Shown: positions 40,301-54,600 of the stretch, piece after piece
How the letters are laid out: each line of letters begins with the position of its first letter
How positions within the stretch are numbered: the first letter of the stretch is position 1
Assembly: GCA_963513935.1 (NCBI GenBank)
Contig: OY740774.1
Span: 25,439,949 to 25,503,948 of the forward strand
Direction of reading: 5' to 3'
From: Aphrophora alni
Taxonomy: Eukaryota; Arthropoda; Insecta; Hemiptera; Aphrophoridae
DNA: 64,000 bases
Notes under the pieces: model-generated
Told to the model about the DNA's origin: nothing
The model's input: only the letters and a program-made list of their open reading frames with translations
Databases searched by the model: none
Position numbers and translations under genes: made by a program

Positions 40301-42605
40301 TAATCTGAATAGAAACAAACAACAACCACTAGCCTCAAAAACTTCAATAACACAACAAACTAACCTCAACCTAATCATGTAAATGATAAAAAAAAAATAA
40401 AATAAATCATTTGATGGAAATTATACTAATTGTATCAGGTAGTATCTAAATTGTTTTAGAACCAAATGTCCAGGTTTACTCTTTCTTAGAAAAATGTTCA
40501 GTACAAAAGATACAAGACAATATCAATTTATACTGTATAGATTGTAGTAGTGCTACATTCAAAATAACAAAACAAATATTTGTAACCATGGTAACACTAT
40601 GTAACTAGTATCAAATTGTACAGAAAAGTGCAAACTTTAAAATAATACAATAATAAATTTTAAAAAAGACCAATTTTGACCTATAGTAGTGTTCAACTGC
40701 CCTTGACCCTCAAAGTGGCAACTATCCAAAATCGACCCATTCTCCCGGACAAGTTGGCTATAAAACACTGGAAAACATGTTTTTGCAATTCAACATTTCG
40801 TCCACTTAGAATCGTCCTATCGCAATAAAAAAAAAGTGTTGAAAAGCTAATGATCCGTAGATACATAATCATGCAAAAAAAAAAAAAAAAATACCACAAA
40901 ACGTTGTAAATAATATTCCAAAAATTGCTGAAGTTCGCATATTTTTGATGTGTAACGTCAAAGATTTGAACTGTGCGGTTGTAAGTAGAAACGACACCAT
41001 TTTTTCTCATATGTTCACAAATCTATTGACCAAAACACTTTTCTGTAGATCACATCTTTCTCTTTCGATCTGTAGTTTACAATTGTTCTATGTGTCATAG
41101 ATCGCAAGATATATCTATTTAACCAAAGTAGAAACCAAACGGAACGAATTTCACTTGGCATTCGGTGCAGTTTACTAAATAAGATAATCGATTATTCAAT
41201 AGATATTTTCTAACCGATCTTTACAGTATATTGTAGAGAAGATTTCATTCTACAAGATGGTATTACTTGCTATATATTACAGTTAGTTTTAGGTTGTTGT
41301 TTTTTACTTGGAAGTTAGCAATGTTTGTGTACTAAAATGACATGTGAAAGGCATAGTGCCTATATGTGACTTGGGATTATATTTCTGTTATTCTGAAGGT
41401 TTGTTTTATTTATTTATTTTAAATTGTGTATACAAATTACAATATCAGTATTATTGTTTGTAGAATTTATTGTTTTGAGTGAATGTTATTGTCAGGCATC
41501 AAATATTGAGGCTATCTAGAGATAGAGGTTATGTTGTAATTTGGTCTTCCTTCAAGGCAAATTTGTAGAAAAATACATTGTGTTTACTAATAAAAATAAT
41601 TTTGTCTAATGAACATTTTATAAATTGATTAATTTTTACCAAAATGTATGCAAAATGTCTATAAATTTATATAGGCCTATCTATAAATAGAGTAGGTTAT
41701 GATATATCTGTTCTGACCATATTAGCAAGTTTCCATTAGTTTATATATCAAAATAATTTTGTCTAATGAAAATTTTATAAATTGATTATGTTTTTACCAA
41801 AATGTATGCAAAATGTTTATAAATTTATATAGGCCTATCTATAAAAAAAAAAAATTATTAGTTTATATACCTATTTCTGTGGAATTTTGCCTCCGTTACT
41901 TTATGATTGTTTGCTATTTGACATCATAACTCCAATTTTTTACATCTTAAAGTTTTTGCATTACACACATAAAATCTATGTATCTTTGTGAGAACATAGG
42001 TAATAAAAACTTTGGTTTTGAATAATAATTATATTTTTGGTGAATTTTTGAAAATAGTTACCAAATATTCACTTTATACATAAAGATGAACCATGTCTAA
42101 TGAAAATTTTATAAATTGATATTTCTTTTTAGCAATTTTATCCACAAATATATTACAAATCTCTAGTAATACTTCAAAAAAAAATTGTATGGTGTACATT
42201 ACCATTTCTGTGAAATTCTTACCTCCGTTACTTTCCGATTTTTTGCTATTTGACATAATAACTCCAAATTGTTTACAACTAACATTTTTTTCTTTTCACT
42301 ACACAGCTAAATTCTATGCACCTTTCTGAATATAATGATATATAGAAGTTGTGTTTTCCATAAATATTACTATTTTTGGTGAATTTTTGAAAATAAGCCT
42401 AACAATTTCCCTTTTTTCATAAACCAATTTTTGTTGAAAATGTAACAAATTAATTTTTTTTCCCTAAATATATTCACAAATATTATACAACACTTTTGTA
42501 TATCTTGGGAAAAGGTGGTAAGCTATTAATTTTGGATGATACAGGTTTTTCTGAAAAATGTTAACATCATTTTTTGACATCTAACATACTTACTCCAAAA
42601 CCGTT

Positions 42606-42660
<55 letters not shown>

Positions 42661-45600
42661 TACATAGATAAATTCTACGCATCTTTCTGAGAAAAATGAT
42701 ATATTATAAGTTAGGTTTTGTATAAAAATAATATTTTTTATGAATTTTTTAAGAAAATAAAACCTTTAACATGCGCCAGTTTCAGGGTTGGTATTAGTCC
42801 CTTCTTGATCAAGACATTCAAGTTCGAAAATCAGGTGCTCTCCACTTTCCTCTTGTAAGCCACATTTTCTGCATAGTGGTTCCCCAGTGAATATGTCCAT
42901 CCTGTGCATGTATTTTCTCAGAAGGCCTAGTGATTAGTCCTACCACTTTCCTTACATTGAATCTTCCCAATGAAAGAACGCCAGATGCAACTTGCTTAGA
43001 AGGGCCAAGAAGTGAAAGTTTACTCATCTTTATTCCTCAGATATTAGTTTATCTACAACTGTTAGTCTTAAATTAAATTCAATAATAGTTTATAGGACAA
43101 ATCCCGGAAATAAAAAATTTGGAAAATTCTTGGGTAGGTAAATAATTAAGTTGTGTAAAACAAAAATTTCATACAATTCCCAAACATTAAAAAAAATTCT
43201 TTATTGACAATAATCTACACTGAGTGTATACGGTGAATGTGTACCATTTGAATAATTATATTTAAATAAAGGCTTATCTTGGAGTGGTCCTTGGGTATTA
43301 ACCAATAGTACACAAATAGAAAAACACAATACAACACTAGAGTTCTGAAATATTTCATAAACACTGTTCATTTTCTCAATCAGTAGAGAGTATAAAATGA
43401 AGTATTTGACTATTTGGCCTATTAAACTATAAATTATATTATTTAAATGAAGATATTCTTTACTTTTGTTAAGCTTTTGTAAAATTGTATTGATAGTAAA
43501 ACTCTTGTTCTTGAATTTCAGGAAGCAAGTATAAAAAAATATTAGAAACTCTTAATATAACAACAGCAAAACGAGCAGGACTTTTTGTTGATGGCTGCAA
43601 GGTAAGTTGTGATAATAGTAGGTAGTAATTTTAAACAAAATTATATACTTAATTTACATATGATTTTGTGTTTAGATCAATCAAGTTCTAAAATACAATA
43701 TAGTACTGTATAAAAACAAAAACCATAATAAAGATAACATAATAATTGTAAGGTACTCTTTCCAATAGAAAATTGTACATACCAAACTTTAAAGGTGTTT
43801 TTATTACACTAACTAATTTTTGAAAATCACTGATTCGGTTTTCATTAAAAATCTACTTTTTTTAAAAATAGTTTTTTATTGTATTGGCAGACAAATTATT
43901 CCAAACCATAGTTATGACGTGTAAATTATCCAAAATTGAAGTTTTCTTTATCAATTCATTCATAGTCATTATTTGTTTGTCTTTCATGTTTTCTAGAAAT
44001 TTAGAATGCATTTTCCAACAGAATTATGCATTTTAGAGTCCTTATTATCCCTTGGTTACAAGGTTGAATTATAGACATCGTATTTGGTGGAAAGAATTCG
44101 ACCTTGATGTTTTTAATTATGCATCCAGTTTATGCACAGTCCAATTGTCTACCAAAAGTACAATTTTCCAGTCCAGTCCTTTGTGCCATTTAATTAGCCC
44201 AACATTGAAAATTGAACTTCATCCAGGCGTTTGAATTTGAGTGATATTCCACAGGTAATGTTTTACACCTGTAAAGCATTGCAAACTTTTACTTTTCTTA
44301 ATTATCAACAGTTGTTCCTTTTTGCTAGTCATATACTAGCACAACATAAAACAGTCTTTTGATCAACAGTCAATATGTTCTTTTGAGGTTTCACATAAGC
44401 CTAGTAGAAATGAGGCAGTTGGCCTTGAACTGGTGTTAGTATTATTTATTTTCAGGTCTTTAGATCTTTCCATTCACATGCATTTTACTGTCTCTCTTGG
44501 TAGGCTCGGCTTGAAATTTCAAGGGCTCGCATATTCCTACCGTAAAAGATCCATTTGGATTTGATTATACTCAATAACAGCTCATTTAGTGCTTTCTATA
44601 GTTTGCAGACAACTTGTAATTTTGTAACCTATGTCTTTCCACTAAATTTGGAGTGGTACGTTGTATCTGATACTTACAGTAGATTTTCATCAAACATTAT
44701 GGGTTAGAATGATAGATTGGGTTGAAATTAATTGTATAGCTAAATACAAATAAATGACACCATTCCAAAAAAAAAAAAACTTTAATTCTTCATAAGAGAT
44801 ATTATAATTTTAATTGTATACATTTATAAACTTCCTTTATACCATGAACATGAGAAAGTAAAATGACACTAAATTTACTTCCTAACATAAATATAATTTT
44901 GCTTTATTCGCTCATCTCCAATCATCCAATAGGCTATAATCTCAAATGTTCAATATATTAATATATTTATATTTATGCCACAAATAGGTCAGATGCTTCA
45001 TGCTATAATTACAGTAAACTTGGGAATATTTTGCCCAGGCTTGATGTAAAGAATATTAATTAGAACACATATTTTGCATAGTTTGTACATCCCAAGTACA
45101 TCTATGAGAAAATCAGACGATAATGAAATTCTGTTTCAATCGCTAGTTTCGTAGGTTACTGCATTTGTTTATTCTTGTTGATGTAATTTTTTTTCATTAT
45201 GAACAGTATCATTCTAATGTGATTTAATCAGATATTTACCATCATTTGAACAAAATATATTTAAAGAATGTTAGAGATTCCATATATAGAGCAAAATTAG
45301 CATTGTTAAATGTCCCACCAAATGGTGGGAAAGGTTCGATTAAACCATATTAATGATTAGTGATGTTAGTCATTCTAATTGAATTATATAAAAAAAAAAA
45401 AAAAAAAAGGTTGAAATTTATTCAACAGTGCTGATTTTCATCTATGTTGTACAGTAATTCAGTGTTATTTGAAAATCTTGCCCAATATGTAGTAGAATTT
45501 TTGAAACATTTTAAAATAAATGTTAAGGTTTTGTAACCTCATTTTATTTAACTTTCCTTCCATAGTTAGGTCAAATTAATATTAATTCTTAGTTAAAAAT

Positions 45601-48600
45601 TTATAAATACAAGTTTAAATATGCTTTGAATCTAGTGTTTAGGTTTTACAAATCATGGGTTTTGATTATACTGGAAGTGATTCATGCGCCGTCTATTCGG
45701 TTCAGCCTACCACCACATTAGACAGTATAATCAAAGTCTGGCAAGTAACTGTCATACTTGTACTTTTAAACTGAAGTTATTGTTTCAGATATTCCTAAGT
45801 GGCTTCACTGTACAAGAAGTTGAACGTTTAAGACGATTATTAAGTTTAGGAGGTGCTACAATATTCAATGAACTATCGGAGACTGTATCTTATGTCATCG
45901 TTGGTGACCATGTAATTAACGATGTAAAAACCATTTCTAATATGACCAGGAGGTAATTATAATTTCATATGCTTCTGTACTTTTATTTTTAAGAGAGTTT
46001 AATGCATACCTGTCTTTAATAGAGACATAATGTGTTATCATAATTGTTTTTTTGTCTTTCATTTGTTAAAAAAAGTTATTATTGGTCTGTCAACTGCAGT
46101 GCTTTACACACATGTTTACCCTTCCAATCATTTTTATTGAATTCAATAAAATTGTTATGTGGGCATATATTGGGTAATTCCCCCCCCATTTTTTTCATAA
46201 TACAAAATTTAGGGTTCTTATTGTAAAAAATAAATTTACTATTCTTCTACAGATTAAAAAAAAAATTGTTTGCCTCCTAAGTGTAGCATCTAAAGACTCA
46301 CACAAAACATATTGTTCTCCATCTCTCAAAATATACAGATTTTTGAATTATTAGTAAAAATCAGCCATGGACATGTTATAAAAGCCATATTTCTCAATAT
46401 TGACTCTACCGATTTCATTCAAGTTTAGGTAAAATATGAAGATTAACCTTTAAGGCTCCTAGGGTGGGGTGTCCCGGTTAGAAAAATTTCCATTCCTATA
46501 CAGTGTTGTGTAATACCCGTTGGTATATTGCATGATTTTAATATAAATTATCGAAGTATTATCAACTATCCGATAAGTGCTGAACTCTTTTTGAGACTAT
46601 GAGAAACTTTTTGGAACCAAAAGAAAATAATAGAAATGAAGGTCTTTTTACCATTATATTAACAACAGAAACATCGGCTATTCAGCTATTCAGTAAGATG
46701 TACTTCATCAGTCATAAGATAACATTGGAACTTTTAATATCTGTACGTTTATGTCTTTGCTGTTTTGGTAATGTGTTTTTTATAATTTGTATTACTTTTA
46801 TTAAATATATTATCTTCATTTGGCATTCGGTATAGTTAACGAAATGGCATAATCGATTTTTCATTTCGATTTTTATGTTTCGATTTTGATAGTATGTTGT
46901 AGATGACATTTCATTCTTCAAGTTGGTACCACTTGACATACCGTATAGTTATTTTTAGTTGCTCTTTTTCAAGACTAAACTTCGGCTATTTTCCGAGATG
47001 CCGTGAATGCAAAAGGGCGTGGCATTTGTGTTATGTTTTTATCATTTCTTTTAATTTGAAGGTTTGTGTATACAAATTGTATATAAATTGTGTATACAAA
47101 TTACAATATATGTGTTTTTATATCTAAAGTTTATGTTTTTGAGTGATAGTTTAGTTTTAGGCGGTTCATATTTGGGATAACCTAGGCCAATATTGTAAGT
47201 CTAGCCTATATGCACATATTCTTATATTTAGTGTTTTATATGATTATAAAAGTGAATATGTGTGTTATTCTTTGTAAAGTATATATTGTCTTAGTAAAAT
47301 CTATCTTTGGCCTATCTTCAGATTGTTACTAGTGAGGCTAAATTGTGGAGGTTACAAACCTAACCTCAACCGTCAGAGTATCACTTTTTAGTCAAAATCG
47401 TTGTTTTTATTTAGAAAATGTAACATATTATTATTTTTTCCCCCTAAATATATTCACAAATATATTAGAAATCTCAAGTAATGGTTGAAAAAATTGCAAA
47501 AAATGTATTAGTATGTTTTTGATCACCATTTCTGTGAAATTCTGCTTCGTTACTCTTCGATTTTTTGGTATTTGACCAAAAAACTCCAAATTTGATATAT
47601 CTAACATTTTTTTTTCACTACACACCTACATTCTATGCACCTTTCTGGACATAATGATATATAGAAGTTCTGTATAAAATATATTTTACTATTTTTAATG
47701 TTTTTTGGAAAAAATAAAGAGAAAATTCAGTTTTTTCGTAAAATATTTTTTTTAAATTTTTAAAATGTAACTTTTTTTCCCCCCTAAATATATTCACAAA
47801 TAATACACAAAAATTGTGTATATCTTAGAAATAGGTAGTAAGCTATTAATTTTGGAATATACAGGTTTTTCCTGAAAAATGGTAACTTCGTTTTTGACAT
47901 GTAACATACTTACTCCAAAACCGTTAAAATTTTTTTTTATTACATAGATGAATTCTATACATCTTTCTGAGAAAAATGATGTCTTATATGTTAGGTTTTG
48001 TATACAAATAATATATTTTATTAATTTTTAAACAAACGAAGAATTTTTAAGAAAATTAACATTGCCGGTTGGAGGGTTAAAGAAAGCTATACTAAGTTTA
48101 GATATGGATTTTTGATGAAAGAAAAATCAGAAGTAAAAAATATGCTAGTAAAAGTTATACAGCGTACAAAGACATTAAGCTATAAAATTCAAGAACTTTT
48201 AAGCGATAACGGAGGTGAATTTGACAATAAAGAAGTAAGTGAAATCTTAAGTAAATAAGGGATTGTTCAAAGATTGACAGCACCTTATACGCCTCAACAG
48301 AATGGCAACAAAGAGTGTGAACTCAGGACAGTTGTGGAAATGGCAAGAACTTTGATGTTTTTCACGAAAAGATGTTGAGTTTCCTGCTGTCATGTGGACT
48401 GAGTTGGTGAATACATCAATTTACATCCTAAATTGAACTGGAAAGTCATCAGTAGAAGGTATGAGTCCATATGTGCTGTGGATTAGTAAGAAACCCAGAA
48501 TCAAGAACTTGTGTATCATAGGTTCTATTTGTTATGTTCACATTTTAGATCAGAGGAGACGGAAAATGGACAGAAAAACAACTAAAGGGTACCTAGTTGG

Positions 48601-51600
48601 ATAGGACTAAGATGAGCGGTACAGAATCTGGATAAAAAAGGAAAACAAAGTTGTTCTCAGCAGGGATGTAGTGTTCTAAGAAGTCACAGCATAGTGTGAT
48701 AGAAAGGTTGAACTGATTGTTTCAAACCAGGGAAATAATCCAGACATTCTAAACAATATTTATGACAACTTTGAGGAAAGTGAAGCTGAAGAAGAAGATG
48801 ATAAAGAAATTCATTCTCAACCACAACTTAGAGACCGTGCGTGGTAAGAAACCAACATATTTTGATGATTTTGTGATAACTGATTAATTAGTAAATAGGA
48901 TAAAAATTCCAGAAATTTATGAAGAAGGAGTAAACACTGTTCAAAGTAAAGATTGGAAACAAGCCATGAACAATGAGATTAAATCTTTAAAAAAACCAAA
49001 CTTGGGAGTTAACAAATTTGCCGGAAGTAAATAAGGCTATTCCTAGCAAGTGGGTTTACAAAGTGAAAATGAACCCTGATGGGAAGTGTTGATAAGTACA
49101 AAGGAAGATTGGTTATTAAAGGATTCAATCAACGTTATGGTTTGACTACAAAGAAACCTTTAGCCCGTTAGTTAAAATGAATACAATTCAATCAATGTTA
49201 AGTATTGCAGCAAGTGAAGGTTTACATTTGATACAGTTTGATGTATGAACTGCATTCTTGTATGTTGAACTTGAAGAGGCAATATACATGCAACAACCTG
49301 AAGGCTACAAAGATAACACGAATCAAGTTTGTAAACTGCTGAAGCGAAGTTTGTACAGACTGAAACAAGCACCAACATGTTGGGCGAAGCGCTTGGGAGG
49401 ATTTCTTTCTGCAAAAGGATTTAAATCTAGTCCTGCAGATCAATGTTTCTATGTAAAAGAGAGTAACGGCAGAAAAATGTTTGTTGCGTTTTATGTCGAT
49501 GATGGACTGGTGATGGCAACAAATAAGGAAGATATTGAATTTTTCTTTAAAGATATGAAGAATGACTTCAAGATATCAAAACCTGCGTCATACTTTCTAG
49601 GTATTGAAATTGAACACATGAAAAATGGAGAAATCAAAATCAGTCGGTAAACTTATGCAAGAAAAATTCTTGGGCAGTTTAATTTTCAAGATAGTAAACC
49701 AGTATCTACACCAATATTAAGAGAACCAGTGACACCTTACTCTGATGAGGAAAATTATAAGAAAAGTAGCTTCCCTTACAGACAAGCAATTGGAGCATTA
49801 ATGTATTTGATGATAGGATCAAGACTAGATTTGGCCTACAGTGTTAGCTTTCTTTCAAGAACACTTGAGTCACCTACAGAAGAAGATGTTATACGCCTAA
49901 AGAGAGTACTGAGATATGTCAAAGGAACTATTGACTTAGGCATCATCTACCATCCAAATTCAAGAAGTGGTGTTTTGGAGTGTTACAGCGATGCTGATTT
50001 TGGAGGTTGTAACAAAACTGGTCGATCAACATCAGGAGTTGTTATAAAATATGCTGGTAGAGCAATTTTTTGGATTAGTCAAAGGCAGGCAATTACAGCA
50101 ACATCAACAACAGAAGCTGAACTCATAGCTGCAACAGAAGCAACAAAAGAAATAATTTGGTTGAAGAGACTTCGAGAAATGACTAAACTTGAAGATCCAG
50201 TACTAAAAGTGGACAATCAAGCAACAGTGAAACTAGTTCACAATCCTGAGTTTCAAAAAAGAACAAAACACATAAGGATTAAGTACTTTTTTGTTCGAGA
50301 ACGAGTCATGGACAGAGAGTGGAGTACATTCCTACCGAGAATCAGTTGGCGTATATGATGATAAAACAAGACTGCTGATTCTATGTCAAAAGATGGACAT
50401 TGTGTGATGGATTGTTGTGAAGACTTTTGGCTTGTATAAAATTAAACAAAAGGAAAAGTGTTATAGTATCTATTCTAAAATACTGTTCTATGTTTGTTTA
50501 ATTTAGTTATCATATGTAACATTATTATTAACATATGATTAATTTTTTTATATACATTGTTTAAGCAATGTTTTAATCTGAACTTTTTAAGTTGTTAAGT
50601 TGTTTGAATTATAAAAGATTTGGAAGTCTTGTAATTAAAGTTTAGTTATATTTATTACAAACAAATCATTTTTCCTTTTTACTTATAATGTGTTTAAAAG
50701 ATCATTATTTACTTACAATAATAAAGTTATGATATAACATAGAGTTACTATGATAGTATAAAACAGTAGAAAAGAGTAAAAAGAAAAATATACCCTAGTC
50801 CACTGTAAATACCTTTTATAAATTTTTGTATATCCATGCTTTTTGGCCATTTTTGTACATTTTCCAATAGGTTACGAATAGGTACTTTATCTAAAATATA
50901 AGTCATTATATATCGTTTATTAAATGAAGATGCAAAGAATTCACCTGTCTAATAGCAATATTTGTTATACTATTAGTTTGAAGTTGATATGTCAAGCAAC
51001 AACAAAAATTTTTTGTCAAATTTAAGAGTCACATTGACACCTTTATAAAAAAATATATTTAAAAAAATAAAATTTGCTTTAAACCTAAGATATACAAAAG
51101 TTTTACTATTTTATTTTGAAGAGAAAGGGAATTAAAATATAAATAGTTTGAAAATTTTCTTTAAAAAAGCATTGATGAATTTTGTGCAAATTTGCGAAAA
51201 CCTACCCCTAATGTTAAAAATAACCAAACATAGATAATTTGTCCAAAAGCTAAGTTGTATATAATTGTGTAGATGAACTTGCATAGTATGCTACTGTTAA
51301 ATAAGAATTGTTTAAAATAAATATTTTGGAGTCAGTATACTTAGAAACAAACAATTTTTCATTCTTCAGTACAGCAGTGGATTACTAGTCTAAAAATGGA
51401 TAATTTATACATGAATATTGAAGTTCAGGATCTTAGGATTAGAATGATAGTAAAATTATCATAATTGGAGTACCTTTGGTAGGTGTACTATTAGTTTTAA
51501 AACGCATATGTTAAAATATAGACAAAACCGTTGAAATTAATATGGAGTGAAATGGGTGGGTCAGGGAAAATTAATAGGATCTGTAAGGGTTAATCACTCA

Positions 51601-54600
51601 AGCTAATGTGCAAAATTGAAAATAATACAAAATTACTTTAAGAAATAATTATAACCCTCCGGGTGTTACTTGACCTGTTAGCGGGTCAATTTTCAACGCA
51701 TGGTTTAGTCTAACGACCCGAAAACACGTATTTTGCACAATACTATTATTACATTCCTATCACAATAAATAAAATATCGTTGGAAAGCTAATGTTCCGTA
51801 GATGCATAATCATGCAAAAAAAAACCACAAAACGTTATAAATAATATTAAAAAAATTGCTAAAGTTTGCATATTTTTATGCGTAAAAAGAAAGATTTGAA
51901 CTGCACGATTGTAAGTAGAAATGACGTTATTTTTTCTCAGATAATCACAAATCTTTTTTTCTGAAACAGGTCGACCATAACACTGTTCTGTAGATCACAT
52001 CTTTCTCTTTCGATCTGTGCTTTCTAAATCATTCTATCTGTCATAGATTGCGAGATAATAATATATCTATTTTACCAAAGTAGTAACCAAACCGAACCAG
52101 ACTCATTTTTCTTTCGGTGCAGTTTACTAAATATTAAATATCAATAACTTAAATTGATATTTTGTAACCAATCTTTACACTATTAGGAAGATGAAGTTTA
52201 GATCTTTCAGTTGGTACCACTCTTAACGTCTTAGAGTTAGTTTTAGGTTATTATTTCTGACTTACAAGTTACTCAGGCTTGTTTGTATTGTAAAATGACG
52301 GATCTTTCTGAGAACATAGGTAATAAAAACTAGGGTTTTGAATAATAATTATATTTTTGATGAATTTTTGAAAATATGCCTATCTTTTGAGCAAATTTTC
52401 ACTTTTTACGTAAAAATTCACAATGTCTAATGAAAATTTTATAAATTGTTTTTCTTTTTAGCAACTTTTATCCACAAATATATTACAAATCTCTAGTAAT
52501 ACTTGAAAAAAAAGGGAGAAAAAAGAAGAAAAAAAAGAAAAAAAATTGTATGGTGTACATTACCATTTCTGTGAAATTCTTGCCTACGTTACTTTCTGAT
52601 TTTTTGCTATTTGACATAATAACTTCAAATGTTTTACAACTAACTTTTTTTTTTTCACTACACAGCTAACTTTTATGCACCTTTCTGAATATAATGATAT
52701 ATAGAAGTTGTGTTTTCCATAAATATTACTATTTTTGGTGAATTTTTGAAAATAAGCCTAACAATTTCCCTTTTTTTCGTAAACCAATTTTTGTTGAAAA
52801 TGTAATAAATTAATTTTTTTCCTAAATATATTCACAAATATTATACAAAACTTTTGTATATTGAAAAGGTGGTAAGCTATTGATTTTGGATAATACAGGT
52901 TTTTCTGAAAAATGTTAACATCATTTTTTGACATCTAACATACTTACTCCAAAACCGTTAAATTTTTTTTTTTAATTATTACATAGATAAATTCTACGCA
53001 TCTTTCTGAGAAAAATGATATATTATAAGTTAGGTTTGTATAAAAATAATATTTTTTATTATTTTTAAACAAAGTGAATTAACATGCGCCACCAGCAGGG
53101 TTAAAATAAGAAACCACCAAGTCATTTAATCTTACATTAGTTTTGCTTGGACATGTTTATGATGCTAATGAATGAAGTTTATTTTACTTAAATGTATAAA
53201 TATTGTTTAAAATAATCTACAAAATCGAAGACGACGTCCATGGTTGATTTAAATTTATTTTGCTGACAACTAGCGAACTGACATTTTGTAAGACAAAAGT
53301 TTTGTTTGTGAATCGAGGTGTGAGAAAGATTGAGTACTGTTTTTGCATCATTTATTGTATTTTATCTTTAATACTAAAATTTAGCTATAATTGGATAAAA
53401 TTTGATAATTATATATTCTTAAAGGTTTATTTCACTTAATTTATCTAATTAAGTGCCATCCCTCAAAATTTCAAGATAAGCCGATAGCTCGACTCAAGCT
53501 AGAGTTTTGGACAATGACTAAGCCCTCAATTCTTTGAGCTAGGTTTGATTTTACAAGCTCGACACGATTTTACCAGCCTGGTTCGAATTTACATATTCAA
53601 CATGGTTTTCCAAGCACGCTTTGCTTTTACGAGCTTGGCTCGGTTTTTGAACAAATATTATAACTGATATTATAGTACTAATTATAATTATCAGTATTTT
53701 TTAAACTGATATTATAAAACTGATAAGAAAATTCGCGCAAGTGACAATCTGTTACAGGCAAAAGCTGAACAGTTTGCTTCTGAATTGGGGAAAATGCTTT
53801 TAAAGCCAGTACAGGGTGGCTATGTGGTTTCAAGAAGCGAAACAAGGTGTCTTTCAAATCTGTTTGTGGTGAGAGTGGTGCTGTTAATCAATATGAAGCT
53901 TAACAATGGAAGAAAGATTTGCAGGAGATGATTGCGGACAGAAAACCTAAAGACTTTTTCAACATTGATGAGACTAGGCATTTTTTCAAGTGCACCCCCA
54001 ACAAATCACTTGCATTCAAAGGTGAAAAGTGTCATGGAAGAAAGCTTAGTAAAGAAAAAGTAACCCTGATGGTTGGATGTTTCAGAAAGCTTCCTCTAAT
54101 AATGATTGGGAAATCCACAAACCCTTCAATGTATTAAAAATGTAAAATCAAAACCAGTTGAGTACGTCTTTAGTGGAAGAGCTTGGATGAAAACTGCAAT
54201 TTTTGAGCAATGGCTATTAAAAATTGATAAAAAGTATGGAAAATAAAAACAAAAATCATTCTCTTAATAATTGACAACTGCATTGCTCACAACACTATTC
54301 CAGTTATAGAAAATTTAAAAGTGGTCAATTTCCTACCAAACATGATTTCAGTTGTTCAACCTATGGACCAGGGGATCATACAAAATCTCACACATTTCTA
54401 CAGATGATTGTTGGTTGAGAATATCCTCACAGAAGATAGCAATGCACTTAAAATTAAACTTGATATTCGTCAGACCTCATGAATGTGTAAGCAAGCCTGG
54501 GATGCAGAGATAGTCAAGAATTGTTTTAAGAAAGCTGGTTTTGTGTTTAAAGGAGAAAGTGCAAGACCCAACAAAACTGTAAATGAAGTAGTTCCTTTAG

